Source of the DNA: JACDAE01 sp963717195
GTDB taxonomy: Bacteria > Chloroflexota > Ktedonobacteria > Ktedonobacterales > Ktedonobacteraceae
Length of the DNA: 64,000 nucleotides
Assembly: GCA_963717195.1 (NCBI GenBank)
Contig: CAVQVR010000009.1
Location: 310,001 to 374,000 of the forward strand
Direction: 5' to 3'
Shown here piece by piece: positions 28,601 to 38,029 of this stretch. Below the pieces are notes generated by a model. The model was not told the DNA's origin. It saw nothing but the letters and a program-made list of their open reading frames with translations, and searched no databases. Both the position numbers and the translations under genes were made by a program. Numbering within the stretch: position 1 is the first letter of the stretch; each line of letters starts with the position of its first letter.

Positions 28601-29270
28601 GTTCCCTTTGTTCCTGTTTCTTCTCCCACTCAGCCACAACTGCCTGATAAGCCTCCCAGGTATCTACGTCATAGCTTGCTATTGCATCACTCAATTCGAT
28701 GGTAGTTACCTCCTGTTTATGCCGCTCAATGACGCTGCGAGCTCCCTCATCTCCTTTAATTGCCAGCAGTTCGGGGAAGAGACTGGCGTCAAATAGGACT
28801 GGATTGCCACGTTTGCCGTTGTATAATGGGGCGATAATGCGTTTTCCTGTTGTCTGTTTGCAGGTAATCAGTGCGTTAATACTGTGTGATGTCATCAGAG
28901 GTTGATCTCCAAGCATAATAATAACACCATTGAGGGAATGGAATGCTTGCTCCCACGTGTTTTGAGTGTGTATAAGCGCCTGGAGTCCTGTACGTAATGA
29001 AGTGCTCATTCCTTGCAGATAGTTGGGATTTTCTACACTGATTACATCGGGGAAGGTAATAAAGGTAGCTATCTGCGTTCGCACTTGCTCGGCCTGGTGC
29101 CCCAGAACGATCATTATTGGGCGTGCCTGCGAGGCAAGCGCCGCTGCAATGACATGTGCCAGTACAGGTCTATTCCCCAGTGGTAGGAGCAGCTTGTGGC
29201 GTCCAGGTCCCATGCGGCTAGAGCTCCCTGCTGCCAGGATAATTGCGGCGCATGAACCGTGTGTTGGCAT
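28581..29270 (-). CDS. MobA/MocA-like nucleotidyltransferase
   Basis: 229 residues with the NTP-transferase signature AAIILAAGSSSRMG and a following Lys, the metal site GDQPLM, GNPVLFD and GDEGARSVIE, ending with the DVDTWEAY motif common in molybdenum cofactor cytidylyltransferases (MocA/CoxI-adjacent type). It would attach CMP or GMP to molybdopterin. No molybdoenzyme gene is in the window. AAAGGGGAAC precedes the ATG. It is divergent from larE. Confidence 0.85.
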   Translation of the reverse strand: MPTHGSCAAIILAAGSSSRMGPGRHKLLLPLGNRPVLAHVIAAALASQARPIMIVLGHQAEQVRTQIATFITFPDVISVENPNYLQGMSTSLRTGLQALIHTQNTWEQAFHSLNGVIIMLGDQPLMTSHSINALITCKQTTGKRIIAPLYNGKRGNPVLFDASLFPELLAIKGDEGARSVIERHKQEVTTIELSDAIASYDVDTWEAYQAVVAEWEKKQEQREHEHGEK

Positions 29271-29322
29271 GAATTGTTCCCCTTTGATCGTGTGCGAAGA
29301 GTAAAGCTATTATGAATATCTA

Positions 29323-29331
29323 TGGTATAAT
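29323..29331 (+). promoter_or_regulatory. Extended -10 promoter of larE
   Basis: TGG followed by TATAAT (29326-29331) forms an extended -10 element about 74 bases before the larE ATG. No good -35 is seen. Prediction only. Confidence 0.45.
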
Positions 29332-29404
29332 AGCGACCGGGTATCAATAGAGACCGAGAAATATATTGGCGGTCTGCGTTTCATACCCTACCTGGAGTAA
29401 CATA

Positions 29405-30274
29405 ATGCTTGAGACGACCGATGTCAATAACGAAAATGTTGTAGGGCTAGATGCTGAGACACAGGCAAAATATGAGCGTCTGCAAGAGATTCTGCGCGAA
29501 ATGGGATCAGTGCTCGTGGCCTATTCTGGTGGTGTCGATAGTGCGCTCTTGCTCAAAGTGGCGCACGATGTACTGGGTGAGCGGGCTATGGGAGCGCTTG
29601 CATCCTCTGAAGCCTATGCTCCTGAGGAGACCTCTGAGGCTATCGCCGTCGCTACCCGGATGGGCATTTCTCTGCTTACGCTGGAAACCCATGAACTGGA
29701 AGATGAGCGCTATGTCGCCAATAACGTCAATCGCTGTTACTTTTGTAAAACTGAACTGTTTTCTCAATTAGAGCCGCTTGCAAAGCAATATAACCTGCGT
29801 CATATTGCATATGGTGTGAATAGGGATGACGATGGTGATTATCGTCCTGGACAGAAGGCGGCACGCGAGTTTGGCGTGCGTGGTCCCCTGAAGGAAGCCG
29901 ATATGGGGAAGCGCGAGATTCGTGCCGTTGCTCGTATGCTTGGTGTTCCAGTGTGGGACAAACCGGCGTTGGCCTGTTTCTCTTCGCGTATTCCCTATGG
30001 GAGCAAGGTCGATGTGGCCTCGTTACAAATGGTGTACAAAGCAGAAAAGTTGCTGCACGAGTTGGGTTTCCATCAGTTACGTGTGCGCCATCATGATAAG
30101 ATTGCACGTATTGAGGTAGAGCGCGTGGAGATGCCGCGCCTGATCGAAGAAGAGATGAGTCGTCGCGTAACCGATGGGCTGCGCAAAATTGGCTATGCGT
30201 ATGTCACCATTGACCTTCTGGGCTATCGTAGTGGTAGTATGAATGAGGGCTTTTTTAAGAAGAAAAAATTATGA
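29405..30274 (+). CDS. larE: ATP-dependent sulfur transferase LarE
   Basis: PP-loop enzyme that transfers sulfur to the pyridinium dithioacid precursor of the nickel-pincer cofactor. The start is the ATG at 29405, with GGAG 8 bases upstream. The 289-residue protein has the PP-loop SGGVDS (41-46), RCYFCKTELF and LACFSSRIPYG. The CxxC pair plus the later Cys fit the three-cysteine [4Fe-4S] form of LarE that recycles sulfur, rather than the single sacrificial Cys form. That reading is by motif only. larB, larC and larA are absent from the window. It overlaps the desulfurase gene by 4 bases. Confidence 0.9.
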   Translation: MLETTDVNNENVVGLDAETQAKYERLQEILREMGSVLVAYSGGVDSALLLKVAHDVLGERAMGALASSEAYAPEETSEAIAVATRMGISLLTLETHELEDERYVANNVNRCYFCKTELFSQLEPLAKQYNLRHIAYGVNRDDDGDYRPGQKAAREFGVRGPLKEADMGKREIRAVARMLGVPVWDKPALACFSSRIPYGSKVDVASLQMVYKAEKLLHELGFHQLRVRHHDKIARIEVERVEMPRLIEEEMSRRVTDGLRKIGYAYVTIDLLGYRSGSMNEGFFKKKKL

Positions 30275-31455
30275 TAACGAATAATCAGGAGCAGGGCACT
30301 TCGCCTGTACGCACCATTTATCTGGATCATGCCGCTACCACTCCGCTTGATCCACGGGTATTGGATGCGATGATTCCCTATCTTACAACGGAATATGGTA
30401 ATGCTAGCAGCATCTATACATTAGGACGCCACGCGATGCAGGCGATAGAGCATGCCCGTGAGCAGGTGGCCGATGTTATCCATTGTCGTCCCACAGAGAT
30501 CGCCTTTGTTGGTTGTGGCTCTGAAAGTGATAATCTGGCTATCAAGGGTATTGCTTATGCTTCTCAGAAAAAAGGCAATCACCTGATTACGTCATCGATT
30601 GAACACCATGCAGTATTGCACACCTGTCAGTATCTGGAACGTTTCGGCTTCAAAACAACCTATCTGCCTGTTGATGAGTATGGTCGTGTCGATCCCGATG
30701 CAGTAGCACGTGCGATAACGGATGAGACGATCCTTGTCTCAATTATGTATGCAAATAATGAGATTGGTACGATTGAACCGATTGCCGAGATCGGGCGTAT
30801 CTGTCGTGCGAAAAAGATCCCTTTTCATGTAGATGCCGTACAGGCTGGCAGTTCTCTACCAATTGATGTTGCGGCGCTCAATGTCGATCTGCTCTCGCTC
30901 TCGGCGCACAAATTCTATGGACCGAAGGGCATGGGTACTCTGTATGTGCGTCAGGGTGTACGCATTTTACCCCAGCTTCAAGGTGGTTCACAGGAGCGTG
31001 GACGCCGCGCTGGAACAGAGAATGTTGCGGGTATTGTTGGAACCGCGACTGCTCTGAAACTGGTACAGGAAGAAATGGCCCAGGTAACGCCTCGTATCAA
31101 GGCTCTGCGTGACCGCTTAATAGAAGGCGTGTTGACCATTCCCAGAAGTCGACTCACCGGACATCCTGGCGAACGTTTGCCGAATAATGCTAGCTTCTGC
31201 TTTGAAGGCGTTGAGGGTGAGTCGATTCTGCTCAACCTCGATCTGCTTGGTGTTGCAGCCTCGACTGGTTCAGCATGCACCTCAGGTTCCGTTGATCCTT
31301 CTCATGTCTTGATTGCTCTGGGCCTTGCTCCCGAGTGGTCGCATGGCAGCCTGCGCCTGACTCTGGGGAAAACGAATACTGAGGCTGATATTGATGCCAT
31401 CCTTGCCATTCTTCCCGGCATGGTCGAGAAGGTGAGAGGATTAGGAATAGAATAA
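30271..31455 (+). CDS. Cysteine desulfurase (IscS/NifS family)
   Basis: PLP enzyme that takes sulfur from cysteine to form a protein persulfide. The 394 residues have YLDHAATTPLD at the N-terminus, SIEHHAV, DAVQAGSSLPIDV, the PLP lysine in SLSAHKFYGPKG and the active-site cysteine loop GSACTSGSVDPSHVL. The start ATGA overlaps the larE stop, giving tight coupling and suggesting it supplies sulfur to LarE. Desulfurases of this type often sit before mnmA, but no mnmA is nearby. Confidence 0.94.
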   Translation: MITNNQEQGTSPVRTIYLDHAATTPLDPRVLDAMIPYLTTEYGNASSIYTLGRHAMQAIEHAREQVADVIHCRPTEIAFVGCGSESDNLAIKGIAYASQKKGNHLITSSIEHHAVLHTCQYLERFGFKTTYLPVDEYGRVDPDAVARAITDETILVSIMYANNEIGTIEPIAEIGRICRAKKIPFHVDAVQAGSSLPIDVAALNVDLLSLSAHKFYGPKGMGTLYVRQGVRILPQLQGGSQERGRRAGTENVAGIVGTATALKLVQEEMAQVTPRIKALRDRLIEGVLTIPRSRLTGHPGERLPNNASFCFEGVEGESILLNLDLLGVAASTGSACTSGSVDPSHVLIALGLAPEWSHGSLRLTLGKTNTEADIDAILAILPGMVEKVRGLGIE

Positions 31456-31919
31456 CTTTTAAGATACATCGTAGAGGCTCGTTACGCCTTTTCGTGTGTG
31501 TTCACGTGACGATGTTTGCCTGTAGTTTTAAGTCCCTCTGCTATCTGTCTTTTGAAGAATGTTTGAGGACTTTAGTTGAGAGTTTTCCAAAAAAAGTACT
31601 ATATGTCACGTAGGTGAAGAGTTTATACTGGCTGCTACGTCAGTAAATTTGGATAAGTAAACTGTAAGTTGCTCTCTATAGAGGGTCTATATCCTTTTGG
31701 GAGAGCCAGGGGTAGAGGCGTTACCTTGTGTGCGCCTATTTTCCTGAGGGACATTGCTCATTGGGGAGCGGGCACGTGCAAGGTGACGCCTCTACTCCCG
31801 GCTCGAATGTTTCTCCTGGCAGGATGGAGAGCCATCCTATAAGGGTCAGCATATCGTCATATTATAGATGTTGACCAATATATGTTCTATTTAAATTGAA
31901 TGAGAGGAGAGCCTTAACG
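31456..31919. other. Intergenic region with family A palindrome
   Basis: 464 bases after the desulfurase gene. It contains the imperfect palindrome at 31709-31799 and otherwise shows no gene. Confidence 0.4.
31709..31799. repeat. Imperfect intergenic palindrome, family A
   Basis: The arm GGGTAGAGGCGTTACCTTGT (from 31709) pairs imperfectly with the segment around 31772-31799 (GCAAGGTGACGCCTCTACTC). It is the same core as the element at 890-989, with a loop of about 40 bases. Confidence 0.7.
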
Positions 31920-33209
31920 ATGCACGATGAAAAGCTACTTGTTCATACTCAAGTAGAGGGAGTAGCATCCCTTCCAGAAATATCAGAACAGCCAACCGTA
32001 TCGACTGTTGCCGTAGCCCAACCGCATCAGAATCGTGTGGGTATGTTTGTAAATTTCTGGTCACCAGCATTTAAGCAGATTTTCCCTTCTTATCTTGTGG
32101 CGCATATAGTGCTCATCGTTCTTTCGCTCTATGCAACGGTCTTAATGATTCCGGCCAGTACAGCAAATATTGGTGATTTAGTTCCCATAAATTCGTTGAG
32201 TGTACTCTGGCGCACCTGGGATCGCTATGATAGCGTCTATTATCTGGCAATTGCAAAGAATGGGTATGGGACAAATCACGGGCTCGCGGCTTTCTTTCCT
32301 CTCTACCCAATGCTGGTTCATGGTATAACATTGAGTATTTTTAATGTGATAATTGGGGGGTTGCTCATTTCGTCTCTTGCTGGATTGGTACTGATGGTCG
32401 TCTTATATCAATTGGTGTTAGAAGAATTGGGTGAAGAGGCGGCGAAACGCTCTGTGTTATATATGCTTGTGTTTCCAACAGCCTTCTTCCTCTGGGCGAT
32501 CTATCCGGAATTGCTGTTCTTGTGCCTGACGGTTCTCAGTTTCTATGCGATGCGACATAATCGCTGGTGGTTAGCTGCATTGATAGGACTGCTTGCTTGC
32601 CTGACACGGCCCAACGGTATTTTTCTCTTCCTGCCATTCTGTTTTGAATATCTACGCCAACGCTCGTTCCGCTTGCGCGCAATTCGTTGGGATGCGCTGA
32701 GTGGATTGCTTATTCCGCTGGGTCTGGGAATCTTTTCTCTCTATTGCTACTATCATTATGGTGACGCGCTGGCCTTTTCGCATGCGCAACTCTCCTGGAA
32801 ACGAACACTTCATGTCCCCTGGTATGGAATTGTAAATGCAATAAACATTGCTTTTAAACAACACAATGCCCTCAAAGCTTTCCTTGCCTCTTCACTTGAT
32901 CTGTTTCCTGATCTGTTTGCATTGCTCCTCATCGTTCTAAGTATTGTTGGGGTTTGTCGCCTTGGAAATCGTCACTGGAGCTATGTGCTCTATGCAGCTC
33001 TTCTCTGGCTGTTTGCAAATGTGTTACCTGCTTATCTGCCATGGCCATTGATGGGAGTCGGGCGAAATATGCTGGTGATTTTCCCTCTCTTCTTGATCCT
33101 CGCTCAACTTGGGCGCAATCGCTGGTTCCACCTTTTCTATATATCTATTGCTGGTACGCTCTGTTTCCTCTGGGCAACGCAGTTTATTACTGGTTATCGT
33201 ATTATTTAG
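31920..33209 (+). CDS. PIG-V-like membrane mannosyltransferase
   Basis: The start is the ATG at 31920, after GAGGAGAG; an in-frame TTG at 31896 is less likely. The 429-residue integral membrane protein has about 9-10 spans. It has the PIG-V-family pattern WRTWDRYDSVYYLAIAKNGY in the first extracytoplasmic loop, then AAFFPLYPML and CLTRPNG. Such enzymes use polyprenyl-phosphate mannose outside the membrane. It could use the product of the DPM-like gene at 20167-20964, although it lies 11 kb away. Confidence 0.85.
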   Translation: MHDEKLLVHTQVEGVASLPEISEQPTVSTVAVAQPHQNRVGMFVNFWSPAFKQIFPSYLVAHIVLIVLSLYATVLMIPASTANIGDLVPINSLSVLWRTWDRYDSVYYLAIAKNGYGTNHGLAAFFPLYPMLVHGITLSIFNVIIGGLLISSLAGLVLMVVLYQLVLEELGEEAAKRSVLYMLVFPTAFFLWAIYPELLFLCLTVLSFYAMRHNRWWLAALIGLLACLTRPNGIFLFLPFCFEYLRQRSFRLRAIRWDALSGLLIPLGLGIFSLYCYYHYGDALAFSHAQLSWKRTLHVPWYGIVNAINIAFKQHNALKAFLASSLDLFPDLFALLLIVLSIVGVCRLGNRHWSYVLYAALLWLFANVLPAYLPWPLMGVGRNMLVIFPLFLILAQLGRNRWFHLFYISIAGTLCFLWATQFITGYRII

Positions 33210-33457
33210 GAAGCTTGTAGTGTGCCTGTGCTATCATATGAAAAAGCATAAGGAAAGATTTCATGTGAGATGAAATGGATATTAGTATTAAAAGATGGAG
33301 AAGGAAAACCAGAGGTACTATACTCTCTCTCGTGCATATTGATGTTGCCAGACAATATTGTACAATGTAGGCTAATTGGTAGTGTGGGATTGAGCAACTT
33401 TGTTCATTGCTAAAGTAACCTCTCGCCGTTGAATGGAAAAGGAGTGATCTGGTCGTT

Positions 33458-34631
33458 ATGGATTCAGTCAAACGTGAAGTATTGGCGCAACGGGTACGCA
33501 AAGTCAGGCCATCGGGAATACGGAAAATTCTTTGATATCATCAATACGATGCCGGAAGTAATCTCGCTGGGCGTTGGCGAACCCGACTTTGTGACGCCGG
33601 AGCATATTCGCCAGGCTGGTATAAACTCTATTGCCCGGGGACACACGCGTTATACATCCAATTATGGCACCCTGGAGTTACGAGAAGAGATCGCTGCTAT
33701 GTTGCAGCGTCGCTATGGTCTTATCTATAATCCCGTCAATCAGATTCTGGTGACGGTGGGTGTAAGTGAAGGTGTCGATCTGGCGATGCGTACGCTCATT
33801 GATCCCGACGATGAGGTGATCTCGCCTGATCCAGGATACGTTGCTTACGAGGCCGATATTGTGCTGGCGGGCGGCGTGCCTGTTCCGGTGCCCACCTATG
33901 CACAATACAACTTTGGTGTACGTGCTGCTGAAATTGCTGCAGCCATTACGCCGCGCACGAAGATGATTCTGATCGGCAACCCCAATAATCCCACTGGCGC
34001 TGTGGTGCCACGAGCCGAACTGGAGGGCATCGCGCAACTTGCCATCGAGCATGACCTGATTGTGGCAGTCGATGAAGTCTATAGTCGCCTCGTCTATGGG
34101 ACCGAGCATGTGTGCCTAGCTGCTCTCCCCGGTATGCAGGAACGCACTATTTTGCTGGATGGCTTCTCCAAGGCTTATGCTATGACAGGCTGGCGCGTTG
34201 GCTATGTCACGGCCCCCATCCATATTCTGGAAGCGATGCTCAAAGTGCACCAGTACACCATCATGTGTGCGGGAACTGCGGCCCAGGAAGCTGCTCTTGA
34301 GGCGCTGCGTCACGGCGAGGAGGATGTGGAAGCGATGCATGCCGACTATGCACGTCGTGGCACCATGTTTGTAGAGGGACTCAATCGCATTGGACTGCCT
34401 ACTTGTGCCCCACATGGTGCCTTCTATGCCTTTCCTTACGTGGGTGCTACTGGTATGACTGACGAAGAGTTTGCGGAGCAGTTGCTCTTTGAGGAGAAGG
34501 TTGCTGTTGTCCCCGGCAGTGCGTTTGGTGTGGCTGGCGCTGGCTATGTTCGTGCCGCATATTGTACGGCATATAATAAGTTAGAAGAGGCTCTGGTACG
34601 TATGGAGCGCTTTTTGAAGAAGCATGTTTAA
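33458..34631 (+). CDS. Class I/II aminotransferase (N-terminus frameshifted)
   Basis: PLP enzyme of the aspartate aminotransferase fold type I group. The visible frame contains SLGVGEPDFVTPEHI, TRYTSNYGTLELREEIA, GNPNNPTGAVV, the PLP lysine in LDGFSKAYAMTGWRVGY and GSAFGVAGAGYVRAAY. Its own upstream codons (from 33429) do not look like the family. The ATG at 33458, after AAGGAG, opens another frame reading MDSVKREVLAQRVRKVRPSG. Removing one A from the A4 run at 33524-33527 joins them as SGIRKFFDIIN, the family consensus. The real gene is therefore about 390 residues. The substrate is not predictable. Confidence 0.88.
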
Positions 34632-34667
34632 GAAAATGTATGATGGATAACTGTGGGAGAGAAACAA

Positions 34668-34820
34668 ATGCGATTTAAAGTCGTGCTTGAGCCATCTAAA
34701 GAAGGTGGCAATACAGTCTTTGTCCCGTCTCTTCCTGGCTGTATCGGCGAAGGGGAGTCTGTAGAGGAAGCTGTTACAAATATCAAAGAAGCTATAGCTC
34801 TTTATCTATCTTTTCTATAG
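34668..34820 (+). CDS. HicB-like orphan antitoxin-type protein
   Basis: A 50-residue protein, MRFKVVLEPSKEGG onward, with FVPSLPGCIGEGESVEEA and NIKEAIALYL. This is the compact HicB/UPF0150 fold (partial RNase H-like) without a C-terminal DNA-binding domain. GGAGAG lies ahead of the ATG. No HicA toxin gene fits upstream or downstream, so it is an orphan. It lies 36 bases after the aminotransferase gene and is followed by a hairpin terminator. Confidence 0.85.
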   Translation: MRFKVVLEPSKEGGNTVFVPSLPGCIGEGESVEEAVTNIKEAIALYLSFL

Positions 34821-34830
34821 AAAGGACAAG

Positions 34831-34861
34831 AGAGCGATGGAGACCTGTTTCTCATCGCTCT
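34831..34861. terminator. Bidirectional hairpin terminator
   Basis: AGAGCGATGGAG (34831-34842) pairs with CTCATCGCTCT (34851-34861) with one bulge, followed by TTCTC. It lies between the convergent hicB-like and DsbA-like genes. Confidence 0.6.
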
Positions 34862-34868
34862 TTCTCGC

Positions 34869-35507
34869 CTAAATGCTAGCAGATACTGGACCCCATTGCG
34901 CCTGCGCTCGATCACGCTTCAATTCAAAAATGTTCGGTTGTTTCAAGGCCCACGCTGTATAATCCCACAATTCGGCGGCTTCCTCTCCAGTCGGTACTGT
35001 ATGGATAATCGGCCCATAATAACCCACATTGGAGTCTTCAATGGCAATCGTTGGAACGCCAAAGGCATGATAGCGGTTGACGGCCTCCTGATGATCATTG
35101 AGCACATCCTTAATCGTGCTTTCGTCATTCAAAGCGGTATCCACAAAGTCCTGTCCGAGTCCAGCCTGCTGCGTACAAGCCTCAACAACCGGGCGCTCCC
35201 GAATACTCTCCTTGCGGCCATGCTGAGCATTTCCCAGGGCAACGTAGAGCTTCTCAACCGCCTCGTTGCCCTTTTGCCGTTGCACCAGTGCCAATGTACG
35301 CAAAGCCATCCATCCATTGCTTACATAATCAGGCACAACTCCTTCCTTGCGATTCACGACTTCAAGACTGAACAATCGCCAGTGGATGTCAACTGGTCGT
35401 GTGCTCCGTACCTCGCGTACCCACAATGCTGTACGCCATGCCAGCGGACAGAGGGGGTCAAAATGAAAGTTGATGCTAATGGGTGTTGTCGCTTCTGATA
35501 AGCTCAT
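34869..35507 (-). CDS. DsbA-family oxidoreductase-like protein (FrnE/2-hydroxychromene isomerase type)
   Basis: The start is the ATG at 35507 (MSLSEATTPISINFHFD), preceded by AAAAGGATG. The 212-residue thioredoxin-fold protein has FDPLCPLAW, so the active-site motif has one cysteine where FrnE has CPWC. A helical insertion follows, then a cis-Pro loop in FGVPTIAIED. It resembles actinobacterial mycothiol-dependent nitroreductase-like proteins. With the second cysteine missing, a glutathione-transferase-like or isomerase role is more likely than disulfide exchange. The substrate is unknown. Confidence 0.85.
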   Translation of the reverse strand: MSLSEATTPISINFHFDPLCPLAWRTALWVREVRSTRPVDIHWRLFSLEVVNRKEGVVPDYVSNGWMALRTLALVQRQKGNEAVEKLYVALGNAQHGRKESIRERPVVEACTQQAGLGQDFVDTALNDESTIKDVLNDHQEAVNRYHAFGVPTIAIEDSNVGYYGPIIHTVPTGEEAAELWDYTAWALKQPNIFELKRDRAQAQWGPVSASI

Positions 35508-35696
35508 GAAACACATCCTTTTCTTGCTTGTCATATAGCCATACACTCTATACTTCCCTTTTTGAAGTACCTGAATAGTAGCATACGTTGTGTGTGAGAA
35601 GGGTGTCAAGCTCGGCTGCGCGTTTCTTTGTGGTCATACTATCCATTGCTAAGAGATAGTATATCGGCACTAACGAAAAAGGAATATAGATTATGT

Positions 35697-35702
35697 TATA
35701 CT
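35697..35702 (+). promoter_or_regulatory. Candidate extended -10 for the permease gene
   Basis: TGT followed by TATACT (35697-35702) lies about 80 bases before the permease ATG. No -35 was recognised. Confidence 0.35.
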
Positions 35703-35784
35703 TATCTATGGTGCTGTTATCGCAAAGGTTCTACGGCAAAAAAAGATCGTCAGTTCTGTCTATGACGGGAAAGAGGTACCTTTT

Positions 35785-37353
35785 ATGCAAATTGGTCTCC
35801 CTGAAGTTACTACAGCAGCGGCCCTTGAGGAGAAGCAAAAGCTCCAAAGGGGACTTGGTTACCTGGACATGATTTTCTTTACCTCAGCAGCTCTTATCGG
35901 CCTTGATACGCTTGGCGCTTTTTCTGCAAATGGATCGCAGGCGCTTACATGGCTTCTCTTCTCAGCAATCACCTTTTTGATGCCCTATGGATTGCTTACG
36001 GCGGAGCTTGGCAGCACTTTCACAAAAGAAGGGGGGGTGTATGAATGGTGTAAACTGGCGGGAGGACGCTTCTATGCCGCTCTGACGGCCATGCTCTATT
36101 GGATCTCCAATCCGCTGTGGATTGGTGGTACTCTGGCGGTCAGTTCGATTGCTGCAATCAAAATCTTCTGGTTTGGTAATGCGAGCTATTTCTTTGGTGG
36201 GACTAAAACCAGCGATGCAATTATCGAGATGGTAATCGCTCTGTTCTTCATCTGGGGAACAACCTGGTGTGCGATTATGTCGTTACGTGTGGGCAAATGG
36301 CTTTCTGTCTTTGGCTCATATATCAAACTGACCTTGCTTGGTGTCTTCATCCTGTTGGGCATCTTTTTTATTGCAGGTGGTTACTCCAAAGGTGCTCACT
36401 TTGGTACCGCTGATCTGATTCCCAGCGACTGGGGACTGGTTTTCAGTGCTATCTTTCCTGTGCTCATATTTCAATGGGTTGGCTTTGAGGTGCAGAGTGG
36501 TGCTGCTGAAGAGATGCATGATCCGCAACGTGATGTGCCTCGTTCGTTGATTCGAGCCGGGTTGATTGCTGTAGTCACCTATGTTTTGTTTCTGGTTGTC
36601 ATCCTTTTTGCTCTTCCCAAAAATCAACTCACCGGCGTTGGTAGCTTCCTCAATGCATACCAGGCTGTTGCAAACGTCCTTCCTCATCAGATTGCAGTAG
36701 GCCTTGGCTGGTTGATTGCGCTCGGCTTTGTAATCGCTCTGGCTTCCAGTGGTGGTACCTGGCTGATGGGGGCCGATCGAACCTATGCTGTGAGTGCGCT
36801 TGACCGCACTGCGCCGAGCCTCTTTGGTCGTTTTAGTAGAAAATATGGCACGCCTATCGCTGTCAATATCATGTCTGGTACTATGGCTACGATAGCAATG
36901 GCTGCGGCAATTCTGATTACGGCCTTTGGCTCTGGTAATATTTCAACCCTTTTCGCGCTGGTTCTGGGCTTTACGCTTTCGACGAATACTCTTGCGTATC
37001 TGCTCATCTTCCCGGCGTTTCTGCTTCTACGCTATCGCTATCCGGATGTGCCGCGTACCTATCGTGTTCCGGGCGGTATGGTTGGTGCCTGGATTGTGAC
37101 GTTGTTGCCATTTGCCTATGCTGCCATCGCCGCCTACTTCATCCTCATCCCCACCACATCTTACGTGAGCAAAAGTGGAGTGAGCCGAATGACGTATGAA
37201 TTGACGCAGTGGATACCTCTGGCCGTGATTGTTGTACTGACCCTCGTCTTCTATATATGGGGGCAAAAAGAGAAGCGTAACCGGGATGTAATTGCAGGTC
37301 AGAGTGTCGAGTCCAGCAGCGAGTCGTTGTTGCCATCAACAGAACTCGATTAA
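35785..37353 (+). CDS. APC-family amino acid permease
   Basis: 522 residues with about 12 membrane spans and the APC signature region LDMIFFTSAALIGLDTLGAF in span 1 and FQWVGFEVQSGAAEEMHDPQ in span 6. The latter is the unwound, substrate-binding helix type. KEGGVYEWCKLAGG follows span 2. It would import an amino acid or polyamine with protons. AAAGAGG precedes the ATG at 35785. It is a single-gene unit, followed by a long palindrome. Confidence 0.92.
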   Translation: MQIGLPEVTTAAALEEKQKLQRGLGYLDMIFFTSAALIGLDTLGAFSANGSQALTWLLFSAITFLMPYGLLTAELGSTFTKEGGVYEWCKLAGGRFYAALTAMLYWISNPLWIGGTLAVSSIAAIKIFWFGNASYFFGGTKTSDAIIEMVIALFFIWGTTWCAIMSLRVGKWLSVFGSYIKLTLLGVFILLGIFFIAGGYSKGAHFGTADLIPSDWGLVFSAIFPVLIFQWVGFEVQSGAAEEMHDPQRDVPRSLIRAGLIAVVTYVLFLVVILFALPKNQLTGVGSFLNAYQAVANVLPHQIAVGLGWLIALGFVIALASSGGTWLMGADRTYAVSALDRTAPSLFGRFSRKYGTPIAVNIMSGTMATIAMAAAILITAFGSGNISTLFALVLGFTLSTNTLAYLLIFPAFLLLRYRYPDVPRTYRVPGGMVGAWIVTLLPFAYAAIAAYFILIPTTSYVSKSGVSRMTYELTQWIPLAVIVVLTLVFYIWGQKEKRNRDVIAGQSVESSSESLLPSTELD

Positions 37354-37463
37354 GCTACGTCTGAATAGTACTGCATTTCCGAGGGAGTGCATGCTTGCAT
37401 CCAAATGGTGAGGGATCGCTGTGCTAACAGGCAAGAATTGTATGTATACAATAACCAGTCTCA

Positions 37464-37566
37464 CACGGGCTTGTCAACGGCACACCCACCATTGACGCCT
37501 CTAGCATTTGCCCTCCATAGGATGGTATTATGCCAAAATGGTGGGTGTGCCGTTGACAAGCCCGTG
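37464..37566. repeat. Perfect 30-base-arm palindrome, family B
   Basis: Identical 30-base arms at 37464-37493 and 37537-37566 enclose a 43-base loop. Each arm starts with CACGGGCTTGTCAACGGCAC. The perfect match over 30 bases suggests recent insertion or selection on the hairpin. It may also end permease transcription. Confidence 0.85.
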
Positions 37567-37670
37567 AAAGCCCTCTAATTCTCGCCTCTATTACCACGAA
37601 ACGCCTCTACATGCTGTTCCATTTCTCCACAACCAGGCAGTAATGCAAATCAGATAAATAGATAATATGA

Positions 37671-37699
37671 TTGACTCTTATGTATATATGTGCTATTAT
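37671..37699 (+). promoter_or_regulatory. Predicted sigma-70 promoter of the histidine kinase gene
   Basis: -35 TTGACT (37671-37676), a 17-base spacer, -10 TATTAT (37694-37699). The leader to the ATG at 38030 would be about 320 bases. A GTG at 37862 in the same frame is an alternative start. Confidence 0.6.
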
Positions 37700-38029
37700 T
37701 AGAAACGGTCAACCACCTGTTCTCATAACTGTCTATTAGGAGTGAATGGAATATCTATACATGAAAGTCAGTGTGACATACCATATTTGTGATTAATAGT
37801 AGATAGGTACCTCAGTCAAATCAAGTAGTACGGGAAATGTTGTATCTCCACTGATCGATGAGTGCTTTATGACAAATGTACAAAGGGCCATTTTCAAGAA
37901 AATTATCTCGATAGTACTATCCATGATCTTCCTGATAAACCCATCAGTACTTATTTAGACAGAAATGTCCTTGCCTTTTACTTCCTGATAGCATCGTTCA
38001 GCAAAGGCTGGCTAGAAAGGGTGGGATGC

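Larger units (their letters stand above)
37354..38029. other. Intergenic region with palindrome and promoter
   Basis: 676 bases between the permease and the histidine kinase. It holds the 37464-37566 palindrome and a clear promoter at 37671-37699. The rest shows no gene. Confidence 0.4.

Noticed and set aside
37464..37566. Possible CRISPR or transposon end
   Set aside because: Only one pair of inverted arms, no spaced direct repeats and no transposase nearby; treated as a palindromic repeat. No CRISPR array was seen anywhere in the window.
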